From the NCBI GenBank assembly GCA_003600225.1, contig QZFT01000015.1, positions 1 through 64,000 of the forward strand: 64,000 bases of DNA, given 5' to 3'. The notes under the pieces are model-generated. The model saw only the letters and a program-made list of their open reading frames with translations. It was not told the DNA's origin and made no database searches. Made by a program: the position numbers and the translations under genes. This document shows, in pieces, positions 10,131 through 18,672 of this stretch. The stretch is from Pseudonocardiaceae bacterium YIM PH 21723 (GTDB taxonomy: Bacteria > Actinomycetota > Actinomycetes > Mycobacteriales > Pseudonocardiaceae). Position 1 is the stretch's first letter; every line of letters starts with the position of its first letter.

Positions 10131-10361
10131 TTACCGCTCCGGTGGCCGGTATGTGAGCAGGTCGCCCGGCTGGCAGTCCAGCACCTCGCACAGCTTGGTC
10201 AGGGTGGAGAACCGGATGGCCCTGGCGCGGCCGTTCTTCAGCACCGACAGGTTCACCAGGGTCACCCCGACGAGCTCGGCGAGCCGGCTCAGCGTCATGC
10301 CACGCCGTTCGAGAAGCTCGTCGAGGCGCACCTCGATCTCGTGCTCGCCTTCAGGTGGCAT
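10131..10361 (-). CDS. Small XRE/Cro-type regulator (YozG-like)
   Basis: This 76-residue protein consists almost wholly of an HTH_26/XRE domain: residues TLSRLAELVGVTLVNLSVLK form the turn and recognition helix, followed by FSTLTKLCEVLDCQPGDLL. It is the last gene of a three-gene operon, and its ATG overlaps the preceding stop (TGATG). Small regulators of this type are commonly paired with DUF2975 membrane proteins. A likely target is the palindrome upstream of the operon, giving autoregulation; that is inference. Confidence 0.88.
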   Translation of the reverse strand: MPPEGEHEIEVRLDELLERRGMTLSRLAELVGVTLVNLSVLKNGRARAIRFSTLTKLCEVLDCQPGDLLTYRPPER

Positions 10362-10975
10362 CAGACGGTTCCCTCAAGGTCCTTCCGCATCTCCACACCG
10401 GCTCGCATGATCTTCGCGAAGGCGATCATGACCAGGCCGACCAGGACCAGGGTGAACGAGAACGACTCCCGGAACTCGAACGGCACCACGCCGAACGTGG
10501 TCAGGTGTCGCCAGTCGTAGAAGGATGTCATGGTCCTGATCAGGTACGCGGCGGACAGATACTGCACTAGCGGAGCGACGACCCCGCCCACGGTGAGCAG
10601 CCGCCCCAGCCCACGCATGACGACCGGCACCTGCTGATCGAACGGGCCCTTCGACGCGGTGCGCAGCCAGCGGGCGAGGAACCAGAGCACGGCGCAGGTG
10701 AACGCCGGCACCGCGATCCGGTGCACCAGGAGCAGGAACTGCTGTTCGAGATCCGGCGAGGCATCGCAGAGTCGCCCGCCGGAGTTCGTCACCCCGGGAA
10801 AGAGCGGCTGGATCGGTGCCAGTGCGTCCCGGGTGTCGACGCAGGTAAGGAATCCAGGACCAACGTTCTGCACGGCGAACCCGAGGCGCAGCACCAGCGC
10901 CACCAGGCTGAGCAGGAACAACAGGTTCACCAGCCGCACCAGGCCGGGCTTGATCGCCTTCGTCTCGGTGGCCAT
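10361..10975 (-). CDS. DUF2975-family membrane protein
   Basis: The protein has 204 residues with four predicted membrane segments, starting MATETKAIKPGL. ATG 10975 shares a base with the stop of the upstream paralogue (TGATG coupling). The first loop carries a Cys pair (one before RDALAPIQ, one in GRLCDASP) and may be extracytoplasmic. It ends MRKDLEGTV, nearly the same as its paralogue. The function of the family is unknown; members travel with small XRE regulators like the one that follows. Confidence 0.85.
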   Translation of the reverse strand: MATETKAIKPGLVRLVNLLFLLSLVALVLRLGFAVQNVGPGFLTCVDTRDALAPIQPLFPGVTNSGGRLCDASPDLEQQFLLLVHRIAVPAFTCAVLWFLARWLRTASKGPFDQQVPVVMRGLGRLLTVGGVVAPLVQYLSAAYLIRTMTSFYDWRHLTTFGVVPFEFRESFSFTLVLVGLVMIAFAKIMRAGVEMRKDLEGTV

Positions 10976-11586
10976 CAGACGGTCCCTTCCAGGTCCCTGC
11001 GCATCTCGCCGCCCTGACGCATGACCCGGGCGAACGTCACGGTGGCCAGACCGACCAGGAGCAACAGATACGGGAACGGCTGCCGTTCCTCCCACCGTGA
11101 CCAGCCGAAACCAGGCCACTCATGGTCGTAGTAGCTGGTCATCGTCTTCACGAGCAGCCACATCGCGCCGAGCTTCACGTACCAGGCGACCGGACCGCCG
11201 AGTACGGCGAAGTACCCGAGCGTGCGCATCCGCACCGGCACCAGTTCCACGAACGGACCCTCCGTCGCCGCGGTACGCAGCAACCGGAAGAACAGCACCA
11301 ACGCGACGAAAGCGAAGGCGTAGGGCGTCACCTCCGACACCGCGTACAACCCCACCTGGCCGACGCTCGCCTTGGCCACACAAAGATGGTCTCCGGTCTG
11401 GTGGACACCGGCGTTCAACGGGCTGACAGTCGCCAGATCGAAGGTCTGCGGACACAGCGGGTTGTCGGGCAGCAGCCGCCGGAAGGCCACCAGCAGATGG
11501 AGGATCGTCAGCAGACCGCTACCCCAGACCAGTAATCGGACCAAGGTCAGCAGCGCCGGATCGATGGCGCTCGATTTACGAGCCAT
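10975..11586 (-). CDS. DUF2975-family membrane protein, first gene of operon
   Basis: This is a 203-residue paralogue of the next gene, with four membrane segments, a Cys-containing first loop and the C-terminus MRRDLEGTV. ATG 11586 is preferred over GTG 11592 because MARKSSAIDPALL then aligns without offset with the start of the paralogue (MATETKAIKPGL). It heads the operon paralogue–paralogue–XRE. The 31 bp palindrome 13 bases upstream is the probable control site. Confidence 0.85.
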   Translation of the reverse strand: MARKSSAIDPALLTLVRLLVWGSGLLTILHLLVAFRRLLPDNPLCPQTFDLATVSPLNAGVHQTGDHLCVAKASVGQVGLYAVSEVTPYAFAFVALVLFFRLLRTAATEGPFVELVPVRMRTLGYFAVLGGPVAWYVKLGAMWLLVKTMTSYYDHEWPGFGWSRWEERQPFPYLLLLVGLATVTFARVMRQGGEMRRDLEGTV

Positions 11587-11598
11587 GACCACCCCAGT

Positions 11599-11629
11599 TA
11601 TCGTTTATCGATGTTATCGACAAACGATA
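11599..11629. promoter_or_regulatory. 31 bp palindromic operator upstream of the DUF2975–XRE operon
   Basis: The arms TATCGTTTATCGATG and TATCGACAAACGATA pair at 13 of 15 positions around a central T. The AT-rich site stands out from GC-rich surroundings and lies immediately upstream of the first gene. It is likely bound by the operon's own XRE protein (inference). Confidence 0.7.
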
Positions 11630-11750
11630 AACACACGCGCTGCCGAAGGTCAAGACCCCTCGAACCGGTCCATCAGCCGGACCCCGGATTGGCCGATACC
11701 TCAGAAATGATGGATCTTCGCAGGTGATCCACGCCCTGATTGGAGTGCTC

Positions 11751-12713
11751 ATGCGTCGGATGCGCCTGGTGCTGACCGTGTTGCTGCTCACCTCGGCGAT
11801 GCCGATGACCGCTCAGGCGGGCGAGCAGCAGAACCGGGTGTACCTGACAGACGCCGCGCACAACCAGGTGCGGGTGATCAGCACCGGCGGTTACGCCGAG
11901 CAGCCACCCATCCCCGTCGGCCAGGGGCCACGCGGACTGGCCGCGACGCCGGGCCACGGCACGCTGTACGTCACCAACACCGGCGATTCCACCGTGTCCG
12001 CGATCGACCCCGGCAGTGGGAAGGTCACCGCGACCCTGCCCGTCGCGCCCGATCCCCGAGCCGTGGTGACCCACCCCAACGGCAGCCGCGCCTACATCTC
12101 CAGCCTGACCGCGGGCAAGGTCACCGTGCTGGACACCGCGCAGAACACGAACATCGCCGAGATCAGCGTGCCGGGCGCTCCGTTCCAGCTGGCCACCGAC
12201 CGGGACGGCGGCCTGCTCGCCGTGGCCCGCACCGCGGACCGGAAGGTCTCCTTCATCGACACCACCCGCAACGAGGTGATCGGCGAGGTGGCGACCGGCC
12301 AGGATCCGTACGGCCTGGCCCTGGACCCGAGCGGGCAGGTCGCCTACGTGGCCAACCGCGGCGAGGAGACCGTCTCGGTGATCGACGTTCCGCGGCGCGT
12401 GGTCACCCAGACCATCCAGGTCGGCTCGCGCCCCACCGGCCTTACCCTCTCCCCGCGGGGCGACCGGCTCTACGTCACCAGCCTGCGGGAGAACATGGTC
12501 AAGGTGATCGACACCCAGGGGAAGTTCGTCCTGGTGGGCATCCCGGTCGGTCGCGGTCCGCTGGCCGTCGCGCTGAATCCGCAGGGCAACCGCGCCTATG
12601 TGCTGAACAACCAGGACAACTCGATCTCGGTGATCGACACGGCGCAGAACATGGTGCGGGCCACCATCCCCGGGGATGCCGGCGGCAGCGCCTACGCGCT
12701 GACCGTGAGCTAG
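11751..12713 (+). CDS. Secreted YncE-like beta-propeller protein
   Basis: ATG 11751 follows TGGAG at five bases. The first 23 residues form a Sec signal peptide ending AQAGE. The rest is a row of roughly 40-residue blade repeats of the form VSVIDxxxxxVxxTIxVGxxPxGLxLxPxGxxLYVT, as in seven-bladed YVTN/YncE propellers. Such proteins act outside the membrane as binding scaffolds; no catalytic residues are evident. Its stop codon overlaps by four bases the stop of the convergent DUF2537 gene. Confidence 0.85.
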   Translation: MRRMRLVLTVLLLTSAMPMTAQAGEQQNRVYLTDAAHNQVRVISTGGYAEQPPIPVGQGPRGLAATPGHGTLYVTNTGDSTVSAIDPGSGKVTATLPVAPDPRAVVTHPNGSRAYISSLTAGKVTVLDTAQNTNIAEISVPGAPFQLATDRDGGLLAVARTADRKVSFIDTTRNEVIGEVATGQDPYGLALDPSGQVAYVANRGEETVSVIDVPRRVVTQTIQVGSRPTGLTLSPRGDRLYVTSLRENMVKVIDTQGKFVLVGIPVGRGPLAVALNPQGNRAYVLNNQDNSISVIDTAQNMVRATIPGDAGGSAYALTVS

Positions 12714-13297
12714 CCGAGCAGCCGCAGGATCAGGATGGTCCAGGCACCGGCGATACCCGCCGCGACGCCGAACGCCACCCAGCGCCAGACCGGGGTGAAC
12801 CGGGTCAGCCACACCGAGGGAGCCAGGCCGGCGGCGATCATCAGGTTGGCCAGCACGGCCAGCCAGCTCGACGCGCCGGCCAATCCCAGCGACAGGGTGA
12901 CCACCGACAACAGCACCAGCACCGCGACGAAGAAGGTCACCGCCATGCCAGTGCCCCACGGGGTCGGCTCCGCCGGCGGGTCACCCTCCACGACGACCTC
13001 GAACCCGGGATCGGTGTCCACCTGCTCCACGGCACCGCTCACCGGATCCGCGAAGTCGATCGGCTGACCGAGTGCTCCGGACAACCGCCGGCTGAGCTGC
13101 CGGCCACGGCGAGTGATCAGTTCCCCGGCCGCCTCGCGCTCCGGCACGTCTCCGACGAGAACGGCGTCGGCGACCCGGGCCCATTCCTGCAGCGCTTCCG
13201 GCAGGTCCTCGGGCAAGGGCAGCCCGGCCAGATCGACCTCACGGCCGCCGTCCGCATCCAGCAGGACGGCTCGGCCAGACCGGGCTCGCAGTTCCAT
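12710..13297 (-). CDS. DUF2537 membrane protein
   Basis: This 195-residue protein has a soluble N-terminal half (about residues 1–110) and four hydrophobic segments in the second half. It matches the actinobacterial DUF2537 family, whose function is not known. It converges with and overlaps the propeller gene by four bases. The upstream RNA methyltransferase gene is on the same strand, 48 bases away, so the two may be co-transcribed. Confidence 0.75.
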   Translation of the reverse strand: MELRARSGRAVLLDADGGREVDLAGLPLPEDLPEALQEWARVADAVLVGDVPEREAAGELITRRGRQLSRRLSGALGQPIDFADPVSGAVEQVDTDPGFEVVVEGDPPAEPTPWGTGMAVTFFVAVLVLLSVVTLSLGLAGASSWLAVLANLMIAAGLAPSVWLTRFTPVWRWVAFGVAAGIAGAWTILILRLLG

Positions 13298-13345
13298 ACC
13301 GGGGAGTTTAGTTGTTACCGATCGAATTCTGGTTGATCACGTCGG

Positions 13346-14143
13346 TCAGGCTGTCACCTGGTAAAACGCGATCGCCGCCGCGGTGGCCACGTTCAGCGAG
13401 TCCACCAGGCCCGCCATCGGAATCCGCACCCGCAGGTCGGCGTCGGCCATGGCCTGCTCGCTGAGTCCGTGCCCCTCGGAACCCAGCAGCAACGCGGTCT
13501 TCTGCCCGAGGTCGGCCTCGGCCAGCGACTCCGCGTCGGCCGCCGGGGTGAGCGCGGCGATGGTGAACCCGTGCTCGCGCAACGTCTTGAGCCCCAGATT
13601 CCAGTACGGCATCACGGTGAACGGCACCCGGAGCACATGCCCCATGGAGACACGGACGCTGCGCCGGTAGAGCGGGTCCGAGCAGCCATGCGCCAGCACC
13701 ACACCGTCGATGCCCAGCGCGGCCGCGTTGCGGAACAGCGAACCCAGGTTCTCGTGGTCGGTGACCCCCTCCAGCAACGCGATGTTCCGGCACTGCGGAG
13801 CCAACTCGTTCAGCCGCGGCTGCGGCTTGCGGTCGGCGGTGGCCAGCACTCCCCGATTCAGGTGGAAGCCGACGACCTCGGCCATCAGCTCGGCGGGGGC
13901 GACGTAGGCGGGCACGTCCAGGTCGGCCAGGTCCGGTTCCAGTTCCTCGATCCGCCTGGCCACGCCCAGCAACGCCCGCACCGGATATCCGGAGGAGATG
14001 AGCCGCCGCACGACGACTACCCCCTCGGCGATGACCAGCCCCCGGCCGCCGGGCCGGTCCGGCCTGCGGTCGGCCATGGAGAGGTCACGGAAGTCGTCCA
14101 GCCGCGGGTCGTCCGCCCGGTCTATCTCGATCACTTCTGGCAC
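13346..14143 (-). CDS. SpoU/TrmH-family RNA 2'-O-methyltransferase
   Basis: The 265-residue protein has the three SPOUT motifs: NLGSLFRNAAALG (motif 1), LLLGSEGHGL (motif 2) and IPMAGLVDSLNVATAAAIAF (motif 3). These build the trefoil-knot SAM site. An N-terminal L30e-like substrate-binding domain precedes them (about residues 20–100). The family methylates ribose 2'-OH in rRNA or tRNA; the target here is not predictable. It is divergent from the GCS2 ligase gene across about 210 bases. Confidence 0.9.
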   Translation of the reverse strand: MPEVIEIDRADDPRLDDFRDLSMADRRPDRPGGRGLVIAEGVVVVRRLISSGYPVRALLGVARRIEELEPDLADLDVPAYVAPAELMAEVVGFHLNRGVLATADRKPQPRLNELAPQCRNIALLEGVTDHENLGSLFRNAAALGIDGVVLAHGCSDPLYRRSVRVSMGHVLRVPFTVMPYWNLGLKTLREHGFTIAALTPAADAESLAEADLGQKTALLLGSEGHGLSEQAMADADLRVRIPMAGLVDSLNVATAAAIAFYQVTA

Positions 14144-14204
14144 TGGTCAAGTATCCGCTTCTCAACATCTGGGAGTGCCCTAGGCAACAAGATCAACAAA
14201 ATGC

Positions 14205-14237
14205 AACGCCCTGAACAGGAAGTCCTCGCAGGGCGTT
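14205..14237 (+). promoter_or_regulatory. Hairpin in the divergent region before the GCS2 gene
   Basis: The perfect nine-base arms AACGCCCTG / CAGGGCGTT have a 15-base loop. The hairpin lies about 115 bases upstream of the ligase start, where no plus-strand gene needs termination. It may sit in the 5' leader. Confidence 0.4.
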
Positions 14238-14352
14238 ACGACCTGGTGACACAGAGCACCAGATTGGCCGCTAGCGACCACAGTACCGCTGTGTCACGGT
14301 TTGTCTCCGCTGCGGCACTGGTACGCCCGGCCGACCCAGACAAGGAGGCGGC

Positions 14353-15849
14353 ATGGGAAAGGAACTGAAGAACCGGAACTTCAGTTGGGAGGACCGCCAG
14401 CGTTATCGGGAAAAGGTTCAGCGGTGTCTCGATGCGCTGGCGCGCATGCTGGCAGAGGACAGTTTCTCGTTCCCCCGCCAGCAGATGGGCCTGGAAATCG
14501 AGCTCAACCTCATCGACGAGGCACACAGCCCGGCAATGGCCAATTCCGTGGTTCTCGAGAAGATCTCCGATCCTTCCTTCCAGACCGAACTCGGCCAACA
14601 CAACCTGGAAATCAACGTGCCCCCGCGCCCACTGGCGGGCGACGAGGCACTCCACCTCGAAGAAGAACTCCGAATCGCCCTGGATGACGCCGAGACCAAG
14701 GCCCAAGACGCCGGTGCGGGCCTTGCCATGATCGGCGCACTTCCCACGCTCAGGGAAGAACACTTCAAAGCGAAATGGTTGTCGCACAACCCGCGCTACA
14801 TGGTGCTCAATGACGAGATCCTGTCCGCGCGCGGTGAAGAGCTCCTGCTGGACATGGAGGGCCCGGCGTTGCCGGGTACGCCGGCGGAGCGACTGCGGCA
14901 CTCGGTGGACTCGATCTTCGCCGAGTCGGCGTGTACCTCGGTGCAGCTGCACCTCCAGGTCGCGCCGGACGACTTCGCCGCCCACTGGAACGCGGCGCAG
15001 TGCCTGGCCGGAGTCCAGGTCGCGCTGGCGGCGAACTCACCGTTCCTGCTGGGCAAGGCGTTGTGGCACGAAACGCGGATCCCCCTGTTCCTCCAGGCCA
15101 CGGACACCAGGCCGGACGAACTGCGCAACCAGGGTGTGCGGCCCCGGGTGTGGTTCGGGGAGCGGTGGATCACCTCCATTTTTGATCTGTTCGAGGAAAA
15201 CGCTCGCTACTTCCCCGGGTTGCTGCCCGAGGTCAGCGATCAGGACCCGCTGGCAGCGCTGGAATCGGGCCTGACCCCGGAACTGGCGGAACTGCGGCTG
15301 CACAACGGCACCATCTGGCGATGGAACCGTCCGGTCTACGACGTGGCGGGCGGTGTTCCCCATCTGCGAGTGGAGAACCGCGTCCTTCCCGCCGGGCCGA
15401 CGGTGCTGGACGTGATGGCCAACGCCGCCTTCTTCTACGGGGCGCAGCGCGCGCTGAGCGAGCAAGAGCGTCCACTATGGACACAGATGTCCTTCCAGGC
15501 CGCGGAGGAGAACCTGTACTCCGGAGCCCGGCACGGCATGGACGCGCAGTTGTACTGGCCGGGTATCGGCTGGGTCCCACCCGACGAGCTCGTGTTGCGC
15601 AGGCTGCTGCCCCTCGCGCACGACGGGCTGCGGCTGTGCGGGGTCTCCGACCAGGCCAGGGAGCGGTACCTGGGAGTGATCGAGCAACGATGCGTCGCAC
15701 GGCGCACCGGATCACTGTGGCAGCGGGACACCGTCGCCCTGCTGGAACGTAAGGGCATGTCGCGGGAGGCTGCTCTGCGCCGCATGCTGGCTCAGTACGT
15801 GGAACTCATGCACGAGGGCGACCCCGTGCACACCTGGCCGGTTTCCTAG
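14353..15849 (+). CDS. Glutamate–cysteine ligase-like protein (GCS2 family)
   Basis: The protein has 498 residues; the start ATG follows AAGGAGG. It belongs to the GCS2 carboxylate-amine ligase fold: an early MGLEIELNLID segment supplies metal-binding acidic residues, followed by GQHNLEINVPP and a C-terminal catalytic half. The family joins an amino group to the gamma-carboxylate of glutamate or a similar acid using ATP. Actinobacteria use mycothiol rather than glutathione, so the real product may not be gamma-glutamylcysteine. A convergent-junction hairpin follows the stop. Confidence 0.75.
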   Translation: MGKELKNRNFSWEDRQRYREKVQRCLDALARMLAEDSFSFPRQQMGLEIELNLIDEAHSPAMANSVVLEKISDPSFQTELGQHNLEINVPPRPLAGDEALHLEEELRIALDDAETKAQDAGAGLAMIGALPTLREEHFKAKWLSHNPRYMVLNDEILSARGEELLLDMEGPALPGTPAERLRHSVDSIFAESACTSVQLHLQVAPDDFAAHWNAAQCLAGVQVALAANSPFLLGKALWHETRIPLFLQATDTRPDELRNQGVRPRVWFGERWITSIFDLFEENARYFPGLLPEVSDQDPLAALESGLTPELAELRLHNGTIWRWNRPVYDVAGGVPHLRVENRVLPAGPTVLDVMANAAFFYGAQRALSEQERPLWTQMSFQAAEENLYSGARHGMDAQLYWPGIGWVPPDELVLRRLLPLAHDGLRLCGVSDQARERYLGVIEQRCVARRTGSLWQRDTVALLERKGMSREAALRRMLAQYVELMHEGDPVHTWPVS

Positions 15850-15865
15850 GCCCCTTTTTTGAGAT

Positions 15866-15921
15866 CCGAAGTTGGCGATGTTCGCGGCGAGGAACGAGCC
15901 CCGAACATCGCCAACTTCGGG
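15866..15921. repeat. Convergent-junction hairpin family, copy 2
   Basis: The arms CCGAAGTTGGCGATGTTCG and complement enclose the loop GCGGCGAGGAACGAGCC. Relative to copy 1, an A–T pair is changed to G–C on both arms. It lies between convergent genes. Confidence 0.85.
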
Positions 15922-15937
15922 ACGCTTTCACCAACGC

Positions 15938-17047
15938 TCAGGCCACCGGCTTCGCAGTAGGCGCGGGGGCGGGGCAGCCCAGAATGGGTAGCGGCCCCGG
16001 TAGCACCGGCTTGGCCCGCTGTCCGAGGGGTTTCCGCGCGCCGCCCCAGACCGCCTTGGCCACCACGGCGGGCAGGAATTCATCGTTCGCGGTGCGGTAG
16101 CCGATGGCGCCGCGCAACCCGAGCCCCAGCAGGTCGGCGGGCAGGCCACAGCTGACCTGCCGCTTCAGCATCCGGCCCACGCTCTTGGTGGACAGGGTCC
16201 GGTCGCCGGCCGCGGTGGCGCCGTAGGTGTATCCGCCGAGGTCACCGGTGTTCACCCCGTAGGTGCTGCCGGTGTACCGGTCGACCCAGCCGGTCGCCGC
16301 CTCCACCGCTTCCTTCCGGCCGGACAGGGCGAGGGCCTCCAGCACCAGGGCGGGCACGGTGCTGTTCGCGCCGCAGCCGGTCTCCTCGTCGGCGATGAAG
16401 TCGTCCGGGAACCCGCCGTCCACGCACTGGTTCTCCACCAGGTAGTCGACGGCCTTGGCCGGCACCTTCTCGGGCGCCAACCGGTAGAGCGCGACGATCG
16501 CGGCGCCCTGACCACGCGGGTTGCCCGCCTTCGCCGCGGGCTCGCCGGCCGCGGGTACGCCGAACCGGCCGTCCGCGCCCATCACCGAGGTCAGGTCGAC
16601 GACCAGGTCATGCCCGCCGAACGCGTGCGGATCCCGGCCCTGGGCGAGGGCGAGCAGGATCAGCCGCGCGGTGTGTTCCGGGTTGACGGACTTGCCGGGG
16701 GCGCCGGTGCTGGTGGTGGTCCTGGCCGCGAGCCAGTCGGTGGCCCGGCGCTGGATGTCCGGACCGACTCCGGTCACCGACAGTGCGAAGACGGCGTCCA
16801 CGGTGCCCGCCTCGTCCGGGAAACTCTCGCCTTCGAAGGTGAAACTCAGGTGGTCTTCCTGGCCGAACTGCCTGCCCAGCCAGCCCGCCGCGCCCATCAG
16901 GCGGGTCGGAATCGGCTGGTCCTCGGCGATCAGTTCGGCGACGGCCTTGGGCGGTCCGCTGCTGGTCGCGCCGACCAGCACGGTGGTCAGCACCAGGCCG
17001 GAGGTCAGCAGCAGTCCGAAGAGGCGTCGGTGCGCGCGGATGGGCAT
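15938..17047 (-). CDS. Secreted alpha-toroid (terpenoid cyclase/prenyltransferase-fold) protein
   Basis: ATG 17047 follows GGAGG at a four-base spacing, so the longer frame is not used. A signal peptide (about residues 1–35) precedes a mature domain made of helical repeats with motifs such as GQGAAIVALYRLAP, DGGFPD and STVPALVLEALAL. These are typical of the squalene-cyclase/prenyltransferase-like toroid fold. Catalytic DDTAE or zinc motifs are not visible, so enzymatic activity is doubtful. It may be an extracellular binding or cell-wall protein. Divergent from sodA, with 232 bases between. Confidence 0.65.
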   Translation of the reverse strand: MPIRAHRRLFGLLLTSGLVLTTVLVGATSSGPPKAVAELIAEDQPIPTRLMGAAGWLGRQFGQEDHLSFTFEGESFPDEAGTVDAVFALSVTGVGPDIQRRATDWLAARTTTSTGAPGKSVNPEHTARLILLALAQGRDPHAFGGHDLVVDLTSVMGADGRFGVPAAGEPAAKAGNPRGQGAAIVALYRLAPEKVPAKAVDYLVENQCVDGGFPDDFIADEETGCGANSTVPALVLEALALSGRKEAVEAATGWVDRYTGSTYGVNTGDLGGYTYGATAAGDRTLSTKSVGRMLKRQVSCGLPADLLGLGLRGAIGYRTANDEFLPAVVAKAVWGGARKPLGQRAKPVLPGPLPILGCPAPAPTAKPVA

Positions 17048-17279
17048 CGAGCCTCCTTCCACCGTGGCCGCCACTCTCGCCCCGGAATGGGACACCGCAG
17101 AATGCCCCGATGAGAGGCGCCTCACCGCAGGTCAGGCCGGTTTTACCCGGTTGAGTGAACAAATTTCGCCCAGTTATTCCAGGCGCGAGGGGTGTGTGCC
17201 TCACGTTGTTGGGTACCCGGGAGCCCGATAGGTTGTAAGTAGCGACCAATCCGTTTATTTCTAGGGGTGAACAGGCGTA

Positions 17280-17906
17280 ATGGCCACGTACACGCTCCCC
17301 GATCTCGACTACGACTACGCCGCTCTCGAGCCGGCGATCATCGGTGAGATCAACGAGCTGCACCACAGCAAGCACCACGCCGCCTACGTCAAGGGCGCCA
17401 ACGACACCATCGAGCAGATCGACGAGGCCCGCGACAAGGGCAACCTCGGCGGCATCGTCGGCCTGGAGACCACGCTGGCCTTCCACCTCGCGGGCCACGC
17501 GCTGCACCAGGTCTGGTGGAAGAACCTCTCCCCCAACGGTGGCGACAAGCCCACCGGCGAGCTCGCCCAGGCGATCGAGGAGTTCTTCGGCTCCTTCGAC
17601 GGCCTGCGCACCCAGTTGAACGCCGCCGCGAGCACCATCCAGGGCTCCGGCTGGGGCATCCTGGCCTGGGAGCCGGTCGGCCAGCGGCTGATCACGCAGC
17701 AGCTGAAGGACCACCACTCCAACCTGTCGATCGCCACCACGCCGCTGCTGGCCTTCGACATCTGGGAGCACGCCTACTACCTGCAGTACCGCAACCTCAA
17801 GGCGGACTACATCAACGCCCTGTGGAACGTCGTCAACTGGAACGACGTGACGGCCCGCTTCGAGGCCGCTCGCGCCGGCCAGAACGGCCTGCTGCTCAAC
17901 GGCTGA
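17280..17906 (+). CDS. sodA: Superoxide dismutase (Fe/Mn type)
   Basis: The 208-residue protein is full length for the family and lacks a signal peptide, as in actinobacterial SODs. Metal ligands are visible: His in the HHSKHHAAY helix, His in [11 protein letters not shown], and Asp/His in [11 protein letters not shown]. It converts superoxide to oxygen and peroxide. The second ligand region reads GHALHQ where GHxNH is more usual, a mild oddity. Metal preference cannot be read safely. Two strong hairpins follow the stop. Confidence 0.95.
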   Translation: MATYTLPDLDYDYAALEPAIIGEINELHHSKHHAAYVKGANDTIEQIDEARDKGNLGGIVGLETTLAFHLAGHALHQVWWKNLSPNGGDKPTGELAQAIEEFFGSFDGLRTQLNAAASTIQGSGWGILAWEPVGQRLITQQLKDHHSNLSIATTPLLAFDIWEHAYYLQYRNLKADYINALWNVVNWNDVTARFEAARAGQNGLLLNG

Positions 17907-17948
17907 TTCTGCAGAATCTGCGCCCTTTGCAGATTCTGCAGAATCAGC
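17902..17948 (+). terminator. 20 bp perfect inverted repeat overlapping the sodA stop
   Basis: Twenty-base perfect arms (17902–17921, 17929–17948) with a seven-base loop include the sodA stop codon. Each arm is itself nearly palindromic around CTGCAG. It probably acts with the next hairpin as a double terminator. Confidence 0.65.
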
Positions 17949-17969
17949 TCCGGCTCAAGAGCTGTGCGA

Positions 17970-18006
17970 AAAGCCCCGGCCTCTCTCCACGGGAGTCCGG
18001 GGCTTT
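17970..18006 (+). terminator. Second terminator after sodA
   Basis: The arms AAAGCCCCGG / CCGGGGCTTT have a 17-base loop, and the right arm ends in TTT. Confidence 0.75.
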
Positions 18007-18024
18007 CCGCTGTCTACGCCCGCC

Positions 18025-18080
18025 TCGAAGTTGACGAGGTTCGCGGGAAGCGCTGGTCCCGAACATCGCCAACTCCGGGA
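18025..18080. repeat. Convergent-junction hairpin family, copy 3 (decayed)
   Basis: The left arm TCGAAGTTGACGAGGTTCG and right arm CGAACATCGCCAACTCCGG pair with several mismatches. It is next to copy 4, between sodA and the convergent unknown gene. Confidence 0.65.
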
Positions 18081-18108
18081 CCAATGCTCAAGGCGGCCGC
18101 TGCCTCCT

Positions 18109-18164
18109 CCGAAGTTGACGAGGTTCGCGGCGAGGTACGAGCGCCGAACATCGTCAACTTCGGG
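18109..18164. repeat. Convergent-junction hairpin family, copy 4
   Basis: The arms CCGAAGTTGACGAGGTTCG and CGAACATCGTCAACTTCGG have one mismatch, and the loop GCGGCGAGGTACGAGCGC is close to the family loop. It ends two bases before the stop of the next minus-strand gene. Confidence 0.8.
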
Positions 18165-18165
18165 G

Positions 18166-18672
18166 TCACCAGTAGAGGCAGCCGAAGTAGCGGTTCCACC
18201 AGCTCGGCGGGTGGCCCAGGTGCTGTTCCCGGTCGCGGACGGCGTCGTTGGGCCCGTCGTAGGGAATCCAGAGCGGCTCTTCGGGGATCAGCACGTAACC
18301 GTGCCCGGCGACCGTCTCCCGGATCTTCTCCCGGTCCCGGTGGTCCAGGAAGTCGGCCTCCTCCTGAGCGTCGTAGGAGCCCGGGTTGCCCAGGGTGAGG
18401 CCCACCAGGGGGAAGAAGTTGCTCACCGACAGCGTGATCCGGTCGATGCTGAGGTCGGCCGGGATGACGATCCGGCCCAGATAGCTGGAGTTGACGTTGT
18501 TGGTCTCGGGCTGCAGCTCGAGCTCACCGCTGACTCCCGTACCGAACCTCTCCGCCAGGCCGCGGTCCAGCCGCCGGAACCGATCCCGGGCGGCGAGGAA
18601 CTCGAATCCACGCGGCGTCTCCACCCGCTCCGGATCGTCCAGCTCGCGCAGCAGCGCCCAGTGGTCCCCCAT
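18166..18672 (-). CDS. Uncharacterised protein, paralogue of the upstream gene
   Basis: The 168-residue protein is not recognised. It shares a framework with the gene that precedes it: LLRELDDP near the start, SYLGRIVIP, LSVSNFFPLVG, then VLIPEEPLWIPYDG and a terminal WWNRYFG segment. No signal peptide or membrane segment is visible. Its ATG overlaps the upstream stop (TGATG), so the two are coupled. Compared with the paralogue it has an extra segment of about 25 residues (around 115–140). Soluble tandem paralogues of this size recall immunity or SMI1-like families, but no toxin gene is adjacent; function unknown. Confidence 0.7.
   Translation of the reverse strand: MGDHWALLRELDDPERVETPRGFEFLAARDRFRRLDRGLAERFGTGVSGELELQPETNNVNSSYLGRIVIPADLSIDRITLSVSNFFPLVGLTLGNPGSYDAQEEADFLDHRDREKIRETVAGHGYVLIPEEPLWIPYDGPNDAVRDREQHLGHPPSWWNRYFGCLYW

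Noticed and set aside
14353-15849. True glutathione-pathway gamma-glutamylcysteine synthetase
   Set aside because: Actinobacteria generally use mycothiol and no glutathione synthetase gene is nearby, so only the GCS2 family is claimed.
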